Of a DNA stretch of 64,000 nt, positions 36,610 through 46,474 are shown one piece after another (position 1 is the stretch's first letter; every line of letters begins with the position of its first letter). Source of the DNA: Roseiarcus sp963820795. GTDB taxonomy: Bacteria > Pseudomonadota > Alphaproteobacteria > Rhizobiales > Beijerinckiaceae. The DNA lies in the NCBI GenBank assembly GCA_963820795.1, contig CAWGBJ010000010.1, positions 434,001 to 498,000 of the forward strand, in the 5' to 3' direction. The translations under genes were made by a program, and so were the position numbers. The notes beneath the pieces were generated by a model that saw only the letters and a program-made list of their open reading frames with translations, had not been told where the DNA came from and ran no database searches.

Positions 36610-37215
36610 CTAAAGCGGATTCATGAGGCTGGCGTCGGAAGCCTGCAGCAGCTTCGACGCAAGCGTCCTGACTTCATCAGCGCTTCCGATCAGTCGCATC
36701 AGCATGGTCCTGAGCTCGACATCTTCCACCGGCGGCAGCAACGAATGCCCGGACGGCGGCTCCTCGACAATCGAGATTGGCGCGACAAACCGATAGCCCT
36801 GCCCGGGAGTCGTGACCAGGTAGCGATTGCCGCACTGACCATCGTGCAGGGCTCGACGCAAGCCCGCAATGTGGACCGAGAGATTGGCGTCGATCACGGT
36901 GATCCCGGGCCACACGCGCGACATGAGTTCTCTCCTGGTGACCAGTTCGCCATGACGTTCGATGAGGGCGATAAGAATATCGAGGGCCCTACTGCCGAGA
37001 GGAACCGGCTGGCCCGCTTCCATCAAGAGGCGTTGCTTGGGAAGCAAGCAGAAGCCGTCGAACCGGACGGCGGCCGCGGAGGAGAAACCAGGCCGTTCCT
37101 CGGTCGATGGCGCAGGTCGGCCAGTCTGTTGGTTATCGAGCGACGGTCCAAGGCCGCCGGGACCAGCTTTCAGCAGTCGAGCGCGGTGCGTTGAGAAGTC
37201 GATAGCCACAGTCAT
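36610..37215 (-). CDS. winged-helix (OmpR/PhoB-type) DNA-binding protein
   Basis: A transcriptional regulator with a C-terminal-regulator-type winged helix but no receiver domain. The DNA-binding domain covers about residues 60-145: LLMEAGQPVPLGSRALDILI, then RHGELVTRRELMSRVWPG, SVHIAGLRRALHD and YLVTTPGQGYRFV, all typical. A C-terminal tail of about 50 residues is helical. The start at MTVAIDFSTH is chosen because GAGAG lies seven bases upstream; frames from 37221 (ATG) or 37239 (TTG) are alternatives. Relatives (CadC-like or ATPase-linked) respond to unknown signals. No sensor is fused. Confidence 0.8.
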   Translation of the reverse strand: MTVAIDFSTHRARLLKAGPGGLGPSLDNQQTGRPAPSTEERPGFSSAAAVRFDGFCLLPKQRLLMEAGQPVPLGSRALDILIALIERHGELVTRRELMSRVWPGITVIDANLSVHIAGLRRALHDGQCGNRYLVTTPGQGYRFVAPISIVEEPPSGHSLLPPVEDVELRTMLMRLIGSADEVRTLASKLLQASDASLMNPL

Positions 37216-37239
37216 GATCATCTCTCGTTGCGTGGTCAA

Positions 37240-37569
37240 GGAGACGGAATCGCGGCCTTAAGCCAATCTGGTCTCCATCCCTGCCGCAGAAGGTACCACT
37301 GCCGGAGAGGCTGAGCCCAATGTGCAATGGTCGCTTGACCCTGACCGTGCGCACCCCCGAAGGGGCACGAAAGCACAAGGGCGCCTATGCTTTGGTTTCG
37401 GTCGCGCCACATCCGGTCTTCCCGCTTTGCTTCCCGCCCGAGCCTCTTGCTCCATTCCGGCTTGCGACGCTTTAGAATTCTTAAGAAGACTCCATTCGAA
37501 AGCACGCATGCTTGATGTTAGCGGTTCTTAACGCGCCGCTCCGGGCGCCTCGATTGGCTTGACTGTCCG
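37240..37569. other. intergenic region
   Basis: About 330 bases between the divergent winged-helix gene and the hypothetical at 37570. No recognisable gene or RNA. It is somewhat AT-richer towards 37470-37530 (AATTCTTAAGAAGACT), where promoters may lie. Confidence 0.4.
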
Positions 37570-38022
37570 ATGGAAGCATCCGTTTTGTCCGCGCTCGCGG
37601 CGCTGGGCGGAGCCAGCATTGGCGGGCTCACGTCTGGCGTCATCTCCTGGATCAATCAGGAATTGCAGGTGAAGGCGCAGGAGTCCGCGCAGGACAAAAG
37701 CTTCCGAGAAGAATTGTACAGGGAATTCATCGAGGAGGCATCGAAGGCTTACGTCTACGCGCTGCAGAACAACAACGATGACGTCCCCTCTATGGTCGCG
37801 CTTTACGCCAAAATCAGCAGAATGCGCGTCCTGTGCTCGGTCGAGGTTATCGAGCAGGCGGATCAAGTGATGAAATTGATCGTCGACGCCTATCTGGCGC
37901 CGAATAAAAGTCTTCCGGAGTTACGAGAGTTGATGATCAGCGGAAAGCTGGATGCGCTTCGCAAGTTCAGCGAAGCCTGCCGCGCCGAGTTGCACACCTT
38001 AATTCTGCGTCATTCAGCTTGA
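37570..38022 (+). CDS. hypothetical protein with N-terminal membrane segment
   Basis: A 150-residue protein, not assigned to a family. The N-terminus is hydrophobic (SVLSALAALGGASIGGLTSG) and probably a single membrane anchor; the rest is helical and charged (KAQESAQDKSFREELYREFI, then SKAYVYALQNNNDDVPSMVA). This arrangement, one anchor plus a cytoplasmic helical bundle, occurs in many uncharacterised proteins from proteobacteria. Codon use and absence of frame breaks favour a real gene, although there is no clear ribosome binding site. Stand-alone. Confidence 0.6.
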   Translation: MEASVLSALAALGGASIGGLTSGVISWINQELQVKAQESAQDKSFREELYREFIEEASKAYVYALQNNNDDVPSMVALYAKISRMRVLCSVEVIEQADQVMKLIVDAYLAPNKSLPELRELMISGKLDALRKFSEACRAELHTLILRHSA

Positions 38023-38396
38023 CGCTTTGCGAGCCTCGCTTGACTGGCTCCGCCGTCACAAGATTGGCGATCGGCCAACCTGTTCCGCAGATTAATAGCC
38101 GATGCCATTGTCGTCGCTCTACGCCGGCACGCGACTGATCGTTATGCTCGCAGCCACGCCACAGCCGATCGTGAGGGCGACAGCAGGGCCAGCAGTTCGC
38201 GCATCCTCGCCTCCAAGGAGGCGGGATTGTTGGATCTGGCGCGTTGAACGACGAATAAAGGCTGGCAAATACGTGCAATGCTTCGGGAAGACGAGCTGCC
38301 GACCGACGGCACGGTTTCCGCGTCGGCTGCCTACCGCTCGCAAGGTCTCGCCGCAGGGGAGGGTCCAGGATCTCGCTTTCGGGTGGCGCTGATTTC
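38023..38396. other. intergenic region
   Basis: About 370 bases between convergent genes with no supported coding sequence. Frames present are extensions of poxB shadow frames. No terminator with a clear T-tract is visible. Confidence 0.4.
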
Positions 38397-40133
38397 TTAG
38401 CGCCAGAGGTTCGTGCTGGCGAGGTCGACGAGTTCTTCGCCGCGGCCGTTGATCACCGCCTTCACCATGAAGAGGGTGAAGCCCTTCGCCATCTCGAAGG
38501 TGATCGAAGGCGGCATCACGAGTTCCGTCCGGTTCACCACGGCGTCGATGAGGACCGGCCCGTCGTAGGCGAACGCATCGGCGATACCGTCGTCGACCTC
38601 GGAGGGATCCTCGAGCCGGATTCCACGGATGCCGACGGCCTGGGCCATCGCAGCGAAGTCCGGGTTCTTGAGTTCTGTGCCGAAATCGAGGAACCCGGTG
38701 GATTTCTGCTCGAGCTCGATGAACCCGAGCGCGCCGTTGTTGAACACGACGACCTTCAGCGGAAGACGGTACTGCGCCAGGGTGAGAAAGTCGCCCATCA
38801 GCATGGCGAAGCCGCCGTCGCCGGATAACGAAACGACCTGGCGATTGGGAAAGGCCGCCTGGGCGCCGATCCCCTGAGCCATAGCGTTCGCCATCGAGCC
38901 GTGCCAGAACGAGCCGACCAGCCGGCGCTTGCCGTTCATCGCCAGATAGCGCGCCGCCCAAACGGTCGGCAGGCCGACGTCGCAGGTGAAGACGGCGTCC
39001 TCAGAGGCGTGGTCGCTGATCGCCTTGGCGATTTGTTGAGGGTGGATCGGGCGCTTTCCGGGCGTCCCCACGGCGAGATCGTCGAGCGCCTTGCGCGACT
39101 TGGCGTAGTGCCGCTGCGCCTGAGCGAGATGCGCGCCGTCGCGCTTCTCGGCGATGAGCGGCGACAGCGCCGCGAGCGTGGCGCGGACATCGCCGACGAC
39201 GCCGAGATCGACGGGGACGCGGCGTCCGATGTTCTCCGCCCGAATATCGACCTGCGCCACGCGAACGCCGGCGCCTTCGGGATAAAACTGCCGATAGGGG
39301 AAGTCGGTCCCGAGCATGAGCAGGACGTCGCAGTCGTGCATGGCGTAATAGCCGGATGAGAAGCCGATCAACCCCGTCATGCCGACGTCGTAGGGATTGT
39401 CCCATTCGACGTGCTCCTTGCCGCGCAGGGCGTGCACGATCGGCGCCTTGAGGCGCTCGCTCAGCGTCATGAGCTCCCCGTGCGCGCCACGGCAGCCGGA
39501 GCCGCAGAGGATGGTCACCCGGCTGTCGCCATTGAGCAGCGCGGCCAGCCGTTCGAGCTCATGGGTCGTCGGCGTTACGACCGGCGCGGGCGGCATGAGC
39601 CCGTCGACCTTTACTGGCGGCGCGGCGCTGGCCGGCTGCAGCGCCACGTCGCCGGGCAGCACCACCACCGACACGCCGCGTTTGCCGATCGCTTCACGGA
39701 TCGCGACCTCGAGAACACGCGGCATCTGGTTGGCGCCGGACACGAGCTCGCAATAATGGCTGCATTCCTTGAACAGCGTCTGCGGATGGGTTTCCTGGAA
39801 GTAACCGCTGCCGATTTCGGCCGAAGGGATTTGCGCGGCGATGCCAAGCACCGGGACACGGGACCGGTGGCAGTCGAAGAGGCCGTTGATGAGGTGCAGA
39901 TTGCCCGGTCCGCAACTCCCCGCGCAGACGGCAAGCGCGCCGGTCAGATCCGCCTCGGCGCCGGCCGCGAAAGCCGCCACTTCCTCGTGGCGCACGTGAA
40001 CCCACTCGATCTTCCGTTGCCGTCGTATCGAGTCGGTCAGACCGTTGAGGCTGTCGCCGACGACGCCATAGATCCGCTTGACGCCAACGGCGGCGAGCGT
40101 TTCGGCAAATTGGTCTGCTACGGTCTTGGCCAT
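38397..40133 (-). CDS. poxB: pyruvate oxidase/dehydrogenase (quinone), PoxB type
   Basis: A 578-residue TPP- and FAD-dependent enzyme that decarboxylates pyruvate to acetate and CO2, passing electrons to ubiquinone at the membrane. The N-terminal TPP domain has VRHEEVAAFAAGAEA with the catalytic Glu; the centre binds FAD; the C-terminal TPP domain has LSGDGGFAMLMGDFLTL followed by the FNNGALG Mg/TPP residues. Other TPP oxidases or xanthan-type decarboxylases are possible. The C-terminal peptide (VINGRGEELVDLASTNLWR) could correspond to the membrane-binding tail. It lies just downstream of a LuxR-type response regulator on the same strand. Confidence 0.88.
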   Translation of the reverse strand: MAKTVADQFAETLAAVGVKRIYGVVGDSLNGLTDSIRRQRKIEWVHVRHEEVAAFAAGAEADLTGALAVCAGSCGPGNLHLINGLFDCHRSRVPVLGIAAQIPSAEIGSGYFQETHPQTLFKECSHYCELVSGANQMPRVLEVAIREAIGKRGVSVVVLPGDVALQPASAAPPVKVDGLMPPAPVVTPTTHELERLAALLNGDSRVTILCGSGCRGAHGELMTLSERLKAPIVHALRGKEHVEWDNPYDVGMTGLIGFSSGYYAMHDCDVLLMLGTDFPYRQFYPEGAGVRVAQVDIRAENIGRRVPVDLGVVGDVRATLAALSPLIAEKRDGAHLAQAQRHYAKSRKALDDLAVGTPGKRPIHPQQIAKAISDHASEDAVFTCDVGLPTVWAARYLAMNGKRRLVGSFWHGSMANAMAQGIGAQAAFPNRQVVSLSGDGGFAMLMGDFLTLAQYRLPLKVVVFNNGALGFIELEQKSTGFLDFGTELKNPDFAAMAQAVGIRGIRLEDPSEVDDGIADAFAYDGPVLIDAVVNRTELVMPPSITFEMAKGFTLFMVKAVINGRGEELVDLASTNLWR

Positions 40134-40225
40134 GCTGTCCTCGCTTCATCCAGGTTGTGGGATCGCGGTTCGCAAAAGGCGCCTGGTGCTCACGATGGGC
40201 GAGGCGAACGCCCCGGACTCATCCA

Positions 40226-40990
40226 CTAGATCCCGATCAGCCCCTCCGCCACCGCGTTGGCGACGGCCTGCGTTCGGTTGACCACATCGAGGCGGCGCAT
40301 GGCCTGGTCGCAGTGAAAGTTGATCGTCCGCTCGCTCAAGCCGAGGATGATCGCGATCTCGGCTGATGTCTTGCCGCGGGCTGCCCATAGGAGCACGTCT
40401 TTCTCACGCGCAGTCAGCCGCGCCTGCGCCGACGACAGAGACCGCCTGCGCCGAAGCCGGTTCTCTACGACGACGCTCAGAAGCTCAAGATCGACCGGTT
40501 TGGTCAGGCACTCGTCAGCGCCAAGACGGCGGCAGGCAAGCTCGCTGTCGCGGTCGCGATGGTCCGTCAGAAGGATGAACGGCAGCGCGGCATATTGCGG
40601 GCCCGCCTCCGACAGCTGTCCGAGGAGCTTCAGGCCTCCCTTGCCGGACATCGACAAGTCGCAAAGGACGAGGTCGGGTTGCTTCGAGAAAATATTTGCC
40701 AGCCCCGCTTCCCCGTCAAGCGCGAATTCAACCGCATGGCCAAGCTCGGCCAGCGCTACCGCGATGAGACCCGCGGTTTGGCGGTCGTCTACGATGCACA
40801 AGATGCGCCCGCGCGCGCCGGGCGCGTCTCGGATCCCCGCGCTCGATGCACCGGATATGCAAACTTCAATCTCTCTCCGGTCGTGGCCTTGCCGTGGATG
40901 TTCCCGTCGCACCACAGCTGACCCCGAAACGAAAGGGGTTTCTCGACAGGCGCTCGCACCGCCGCCAGTCTCTAAACTGTCCATCGCCAT
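40226..40990 (-). CDS. response regulator with LuxR-type HTH
   Basis: A 254-residue two-component regulator. After an unusual 60-residue N-terminal extension, the receiver domain (about 62-180) has ILCIVDDRQ, the phospho-acceptor Asp in LVLCDLSMSGKGG, and the conserved Lys in CLTKPVDLE. The DNA-binding domain (about 190-252) is LuxR/FixJ-type (LTAREKDVLLWAARGKTSAE, then LGLSERTINFHCDQAMRRLD). The extension makes the true start uncertain; it may begin nearer to the receiver. It precedes poxB by about 90 bases and could control it. One of the nearby giant histidine kinases is a possible partner, by inference only. Confidence 0.85.
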   Translation of the reverse strand: MAMDSLETGGGASACRETPFVSGSAVVRREHPRQGHDRREIEVCISGASSAGIRDAPGARGRILCIVDDRQTAGLIAVALAELGHAVEFALDGEAGLANIFSKQPDLVLCDLSMSGKGGLKLLGQLSEAGPQYAALPFILLTDHRDRDSELACRRLGADECLTKPVDLELLSVVVENRLRRRRSLSSAQARLTAREKDVLLWAARGKTSAEIAIILGLSERTINFHCDQAMRRLDVVNRTQAVANAVAEGLIGI

Positions 40991-41416
40991 GGCCTTTCAG
41001 CATCAGCTAGATGAGGGAACGGATGCCCGCGCCTTGTCACCTTCATCGCTCCCGGGTCAGCTCCAGTGAGCCAAAGGCCTTTGACCCGACGGACAAGCCT
41101 CACCCTTTCGTCCTCGGGTCGGTGATCTGACCTCGTCTTTCTAACCCATGCACAATAAGCTGGTCGCGCGATCAAGCAAGAACGCGACGGTATCGGCTTA
41201 TCTACCGTTCGGGGAGTCGCTCTAAACCTAAGTATAAGGAAACAAGACGACCACATAATCGAGCTAACGAGTTCGTTTGCGTAAACTCCCTTTAGCATCG
41301 AACGAATTGCTTTCGAGCCGTCGTTCCAGGCGGCGCGTTCACTGCACACGACGACCATCCCGAACGGGAAGGCCGACAACATCTGACCTTGCCCTCCAAA
41401 ACAGAAGAGGCTTGCG
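40991..41416. other. intergenic region before sdhE
   Basis: About 425 bases between divergent units (response regulator on the minus strand, sdhE on the plus strand). No supported gene. An AT-richer part at 41130-41300 (CTAAACCTAAGTATAAGG) probably contains the promoter of the sdh operon, but no confident consensus can be given. Confidence 0.4.
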
Positions 41417-41776
41417 ATGAGACGTCTCTCCGGCGCTTCCGAGCGCTCGCAGGACAATCATTCCGAACTCCGGCGCCGGCGGCTGCTGTTCCGCTGTTGG
41501 CATCGCGGGACGCAGGAGAGCGATCTCATTCTCGGCCCGTTCGCCCAGACCTTTCTCGAAGGCTTCGACAGCGGCCAGCTCGACAGGCTCGAGGCGCTGC
41601 TCGATTGCACGGATCCCGATCTGTTCGACTGGATACTCGTCGGCTTCACGCCGCCCTCGGAACACGATCACGATGTGATGCGGATGCTGCGCGATTTCTG
41701 CGCCCGGCCCCATCGCGGACCGCAAGCACATCGGACAGTTTTTCATCTGAGCAAACCGGAGCAAGCATACCCATGA
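41417..41776 (+). CDS. sdhE: succinate dehydrogenase assembly factor SdhE (CptB family)
   Basis: SdhE helps attach FAD to the SdhA subunit. The 119-residue protein has the DUF339/CptB motif LRRRRLLFRCWHRGTQESDL, with the key R-G-x-x-E (here RGTQE), and the following LGPFAQTFLEGFDSGQLDRL and DPDLFDWILVG. It is the first gene of the sdh run; its stop overlaps the sdhC ATG (ATGA), so the two are coupled. The C-terminal 30 residues are longer than usual. Complete, unlike most genes downstream. Confidence 0.88.
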   Translation: MRRLSGASERSQDNHSELRRRRLLFRCWHRGTQESDLILGPFAQTFLEGFDSGQLDRLEALLDCTDPDLFDWILVGFTPPSEHDHDVMRMLRDFCARPHRGPQAHRTVFHLSKPEQAYP

Positions 41777-42154
41777 ACCGCCCGCTGTCTCCCTTCATGT
41801 TCCCGACTCTGGTATCGCTTCCAGATCACGTCGGCTTTGTCGATACTTCACCGCCTCACCGGCATTGCTCTGGCCGTCGGCTCGATCCTGCTGGCCTGGT
41901 GGCTCGTCACGGTGGCCGCGGGCGGCGAATTGTTTAGCGCCACGCACGCCTTCATCGCCTCGCCGATCGGCATGCTGCTGCTGTTCGGCTGGTCGATCGC
42001 CTTCTTCTACCACCTCTGCAACGGCGTCCGGCACCTCGCCTGGGACGCCGGCTACGGCTTCGAGCTCCGACAGGCCTATCGCAGCGGCTACGCGGTCCTT
42101 GCCGCGACCGCGCTGCTGACCGCGCTCGCCTGGCTCTACGTGTTTCTGGCTTGA
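41773..42154 (+). pseudogene. sdhC: succinate dehydrogenase cytochrome b556 subunit, frameshifted
   Basis: SdhC is one of two membrane anchors of complex II. The start MNRPLSPFMFPTL is in one frame and YRFQITSALSILHRLTGIAL, with the haem/quinone-binding H-R-x-T/L-G segment and two more helices (SIAFFYHLCNGVRHLAWDAG), is in the next. The break is near 41813, where CTGGTATCGC has one G too many for L-Y-R. The span is 3n+1. The gene overlaps sdhE by four bases. Apart from the break it looks normal. Confidence 0.85.
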
Positions 42155-42166
42155 GGAGGACATCAA

Positions 42167-42586
42167 ATGGCAAAGGCTCGATCCTTGTCGAACGCGACCG
42201 CGCTGCGCGACGAGACCGATGCTTCGGCAGGTCCGGCATCTCGGCAGCGCCCGCGAGCGGTCTGCAAGAATGGCGGTTGCAACGCTGGACCGCGCTCGCC
42301 CTGATCCCGCTCGGTCTCTACTTCGCCGCGTCGATCCTTCGGCTCGCCACTTCCGACCAAGTGACGGCGGCCGAATGGCTCGCGCTCGCCGGTGCCGGCG
42401 CTGCTGGCCATCCTCTTCGTGCTCGCCGGGCTCGCGCATGCGCTCGTCGGCCTGCGCTCGGTCCTCGACGACTACGTGCACACTCGCGCGCGGTTGCTCG
42501 CGGCCGACCTGCTCATGCGCGCAGCCGCAATCATCCTCGGCGGCGCGAGCGTGCTCGCCGTACTCAAACTGTTCCTCGGTCGCTAG
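42167..42586 (+). pseudogene. sdhD: succinate dehydrogenase membrane anchor subunit, several frameshifts
   Basis: The second membrane anchor of complex II. A strong GAGGAGGA site precedes the ATG, but the sense runs through three frames: LRQVRHLGSARERS, then GLQEWRLQRWTALALIPLGL and YFAASILRLATSDQV, then VPALLAILFVLAGLAHALVG and LRSVLDDYVHTRARLLAADL. The quinone-site residues around W-R-L-Q-R and the haem His in LAHALVGLRSVLDDYVH are present. At least two or three shifts occur in 420 bases. It ends just before sdhA. Confidence 0.75.
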
Positions 42587-42597
42587 GAGACAATCGA

Positions 42598-44395
42598 ATG
42601 CCAAACAGTTACGACATCATCGATCATTCATTCGACGTGGTTGTGCTCGGCGCCGGCGGCGCCGGACTGCGGGCGACGCTCGGCATGGTCGCGGCCGGCC
42701 TGAGCACGGCGTGCGTTACGAAAGTCTTTCCCGACGCGCAGCCACACGGTCGCGGCGCAAGGCGGAATCAGCGCGGCGCTCGGCAACATCGAGCAAGGAT
42801 GACTGGCGCTGGCACATGTTCGACACCGTCCGCGGTTCGGATTGGCTCGGTGACCAGGATGCAATCGCGTACATGTGCCGCGAGGCGATCCCCGCGGTCA
42901 TCGAACTCGAACATCTCGGCGTACCGTTCAGCCGCACGGACGCCGGCACGATCTATCAGCGTCGCTTCGGTGGCCATACGACGGACTACGCGAAGGGCGA
43001 CATGGCTTATCGCGCCTGTGCGGCGGCCGATCGCACGGGGCACGCGATCCTGCACACGCTGTATCAGCAATGCCTCAAGCATCAGGCGCGCTTCTTCATC
43101 GAGTATTTCGCCATCGATTTGCTGATGGACGAAGATGGCGCGTGCCGCGGGCTACTGGCCTGGTGCCTGGAGGACGGGTCGATCCACCGGTTCCGCGCGA
43201 ACATGACCGTCATCGCGACCGGGGGCTGCGGCCGGGTCTATCAATCCTGCACCTCGGCACACACCTGCACAGGTGATGGTAACGCGATGGTGCTGCGAGC
43301 CGGCCTGCCGTTGCAGGACATGGAGTTCATCCAGTTCCACCCCACCGGTGTCTATGGCGCCGGTGTCCTGATCACCGAAGGTGCGCGTGGGGAGGGCGGC
43401 TATCTGACCAACAGCGAGGGCGAACGATTTATGCCCAAATACGCCCCACGCGAGAAAGATCTGAAGCTCACGCGATGTGGTCAGCCGTGCGGAAGCGGTT
43501 GAAATCCGCGAAGGACGCGGCGTCGGCGAGAAGAAAGACCACATCCACCTGCATCTCGAACACCTGCCCGCGGAAGTCCTCAACGAGCGGCTTCCCGGCA
43601 TCGTCGAGACCGCACGCATATTCGCTGGCGTCGATGCCCATAAGGAACCGATCCCGGTCACACCGACGGTGCATTACGTGATGGGTGGAATTCCGACGAA
43701 CATCACGCAGAAGTCGTTTCTCCCACGCCGGATGACTCCGGATGCGGTCGTGCCAGGTCTGATGGCGATCGGCGAGGCGGCGTGTGTATCGGTTCATGGT
43801 GCCAATCGGCTCGGCACCAATAGCCTGCTCGACCTGATCGTATTCGGACGCGCGGCCGCCTTGCGGGCAGCGGATGTTATCAAGCCAGGATCGCGCGTGC
43901 GGGAGGCGAACGGCCGGTCGCAGGAACGCGCGCTGGATCGATTCGACGGGATCCGCCACAGCAAGGGCGGCAACAAGTCCGGCGAAGTCCGCCCCCTGAT
44001 GCAGGAGACGATGCAGTCGCATTTCAGTGTGTTCCGGCGCGGCGACACGTTGAAGGAGGGCCTGGACAAGCTGATAGCGCTGCGCGATCCGCTCGAGCAC
44101 GTTACAGTAGACGATGAATCGCTCTTGTGGAATGTCAGCCTGCTTTCGGCGCTTGAGCTGGCAAACCTCGCTGACCAGGCGGTGGTGATCGCGCATTCCG
44201 CCTGTGAACGTACCGAATCGCGCGGCGCGCATGCGCGCGAGGATTATCAACGAACGGGACGACAAGAACTGGCTCAAGCACACGGCGACCTGGAAAGACG
44301 AAGACTGGAAGGTCACCTTCGCCTACCGCCCAGTCCATCTTCATGCCCTCTCGAATGACGGGCCGAGCTTCCCACCCGCGGAACGCACGCATTAA
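42598..44395 (+). pseudogene. sdhA: succinate dehydrogenase flavoprotein subunit, several frameshifts
   Basis: SdhA oxidises succinate and carries covalent FAD. Family sequence is continuous if frames are joined: FDVVVLGAGGAGLRATLGMV (dinucleotide fold), DDWRWHMFDTVRGSDWLGDQ, FIQFHPTGVYGAGVLITEGA (active-site region), PTVHYVMGGIPTNI, and HGANRLGTNSLLDLIVFGRA, ending WKVTFAYRPVHL. Breaks lie near 42740 (around the H-T-V-A-A-Q-G FAD site, which is scrambled), 42800, 43470 and 44245. The net span is 3n+1, about 599 residues, normal for SdhA. No part appears deleted, only shifted. Confidence 0.85.
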
Positions 44396-44445
44396 GCGTG
44401 ATCTCAGGCGCAATCACGTCGATCAGCAAGAAGGAGAGACCGACG

Positions 44446-45106
44446 ATGTCAGAGTTTACACTTCCTGCAAACTCAAAAGGGTAAGAAGGCAAGGACTGGC
44501 GCGTCGAGCAAGCCCGCCCGCAATGTCAAGGACTTCCAGGTCTATCGCTGGAACCCCACGAAGGGCGCCAACCCAACGATGGACACGTTTCACATCGACC
44601 GCGATGAGTGCGGGCCGATGGTCCTGGATGCGTTGGTCAAGATCAATGACCAGATCGACCCCTCGCTGTCATACAGGCGATCGTGCCGGGAAGGTGTGTG
44701 CGGCTCATGCGCGATGAACATCGACGGAAAGAACCATCTGGCGTGCCTGACGCCAATGGACAGCTTGAAGAAGGGCACCAGCCGCATCACGCCCTTGCCG
44801 CATATGCCTGTGCTGAGGGATCTCATACCTGATCTTAGCGGCCTGTACGCGCAGTATGAGTTGATCGAACCCTGGCTGCAGACCGATCAACCGGCACCGG
44901 ATCGCGAACGTCGCCAATCGCCGGAAGAGCGCGCCAAACTCGATGGCATGTGGGAGTGCATCCTGTGCTTCTGCTGCTCAACGTCCTGCCCAAGCTACTG
45001 GTGGAACCAGGACCGCTATCTCGGTCCCTCGATCCTGCTGCAATCCTATCGTTGGCTGGCTGACAGCCGCGATCAGCACACCGGCGATCGCCTCGATCGG
45101 CTCGAG
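44446..45106 (+). pseudogene. sdhB: succinate dehydrogenase iron-sulfur subunit, 3' end lost
   Basis: SdhB carries electrons from FAD to quinone. ATG follows an AAGGAGAG site. After MSEFTLPANSK the frame shifts at an AAAAGGG run near 44478 and continues as NVKDFQVYRWNPTKGANPTM. The [2Fe-2S] ligands are in SCREGVCGSCAM, and the second cluster in ECILCFCCSTSCPSYWW. The protein then breaks at RLDRLEAC near 45107: the third cluster motif (C-x-x-x-x-N-C-x-x-x-C-P) and the C-terminus are missing. The reading frame continues straight into malic-enzyme sequence. Without the last cluster the product could not work normally. Confidence 0.88.
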
Positions 45107-46428
45107 GCCTGCCAGAAGTTCGACCACATCTTCCGCCCGCCGCGCGGCATGTACCTGCCGATCAGCGCGCGGGGCCGGCTGAAGGAACTGCTCGCGCAAC
45201 TGGCCGGAGAAGGACGTGCGCTTCATCGTCGTCACCGACGGCGAGCGCATCCTCGGCCTCGGCGACCTGGGCGTCGGCGGCATGGGCATCCCGGTCGGCA
45301 AGCTGGCGCTCTACACCGCCTGCGCCGGCGTGCCGCCGCAGTACTGCCTGCCGATCACCCTCGACGTCGGCACCAACAACGAGACCCTGCTGGACGATCC
45401 GCTCTACCTCGGCCTGCGCCAGCACGCGCGTGCGCGGCGCCGAGTACTGACGCCTTCATCGACGAGTTCGTCGACGGCGGTGCAGGACGCTCTATCCGAA
45501 CTGCTGCATCCAGTGGGAGGACTTCGCCAACTTCAACGCCGTGCCGATCCTGGCGCGCTACCGCGACAGGATCTGCACCTACAACGACGACATCCAGGGC
45601 ACCGCCGCCGTGGCGCTGGCCGGCATTTTCGGCGCCTTGCGCATCTCCGGACAGAAGCTCACCGACCAGCGCTTCCTGTTCCTCGGCGGCCGGCTCGGCC
45701 GGGACCGGCATCGCCGAGCTGATCAGCCAGGCGATGACGCACGAAGGCCTGGATCTCGCCGAGGCGCGGCGCCGCAATGGCTGTTCGACGTGAACGGCCT
45801 GATGGTCGACCGGCGCGCACCGACCTGGCCGACTTCCAGAAGCCGTTCGCCCACGACCACGCGCCGGTCTCAACCTTCGTCGACGCGGTCGAGGCGATCC
45901 GGCCGACCGGCATCATCGGCGTCAGCACCGTGCCGAAGCTGTTCAACCAGCAGGTGATCGAGGCGATGGCGAGGATCAACGAGCGGCCGATCATCTTCCC
46001 CTATTCGAATCCGACCTCGCGCTCGGAATGCACGGCCGAGGAAGCCTACCGATGGTCCGACGGCCGGGCGATCTTCGCCAGCGGCAGCCCGTTCCCGCCG
46101 GTCGAGATCGGCGGCAGACGCTTCGTGCCGGGCCAGGGCAACAACGTCTACATCTTCCCGGCGATGGGCATGGCGGTGTACGCGACCGAGGCCAGGCGCG
46201 TCACCGAGGAGATGTTCATCGTCGCCGCAAGGCGGTGGCCGAGCAGGTCACCGAGGAGAACCTGGCCATGGGGCTGATCTATCCGCCGCAGAGCCACATC
46301 CTCGAGGCGTCGCTCCACGTCGCCGAACGGATCGCCGACATTTTCGACCAGGGGCTGGCGCGGTCGACGACACGGCCATGAAGGAGGCCGATCGTGGGGT
46401 CGACGAGATCGCGGCGCACACCGCATAG
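45107..46428 (+). pseudogene. malic enzyme, 5' end lost, many frameshifts
   Basis: Malic enzyme decarboxylates malate to pyruvate with reduction of NAD(P). The homology begins abruptly at CQKFDHIFRPPRGMYLPIS, so roughly the first 100 residues are absent, and it is joined in frame to sdhB. Typical blocks then follow in changing frames: RFIVVTDGERILGLGDLGVG, GMGIPVGKLALYTACAG, ITLDVGTNNETLLDDPLYLG, RDRICTYNDDIQGTAAVALA (metal/catalytic Asp), GIIGVSTVPKLFNQQVIEAM, RPIIFPYSNPTSRSECTAEE and FVPGQGNNVYIFPAMGMAV. I count at least five shifts. It is the SfcA/MaeA-type form without a C-terminal Pta domain. Confidence 0.82.
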
Positions 46429-46474
46429 TCGCGCCCGTGTCCGCTCCTCGTTCGTGCCCGTGAGCGGACCGTAG

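Noticed and set aside
44446..46428. A genuine SdhB-malic enzyme bifunctional protein
   Set aside because: The last Fe-S cluster of SdhB and the N-terminus of malic enzyme are missing, and both parts have further frameshifts, so a deletion or assembly join is more likely than a functional fusion.
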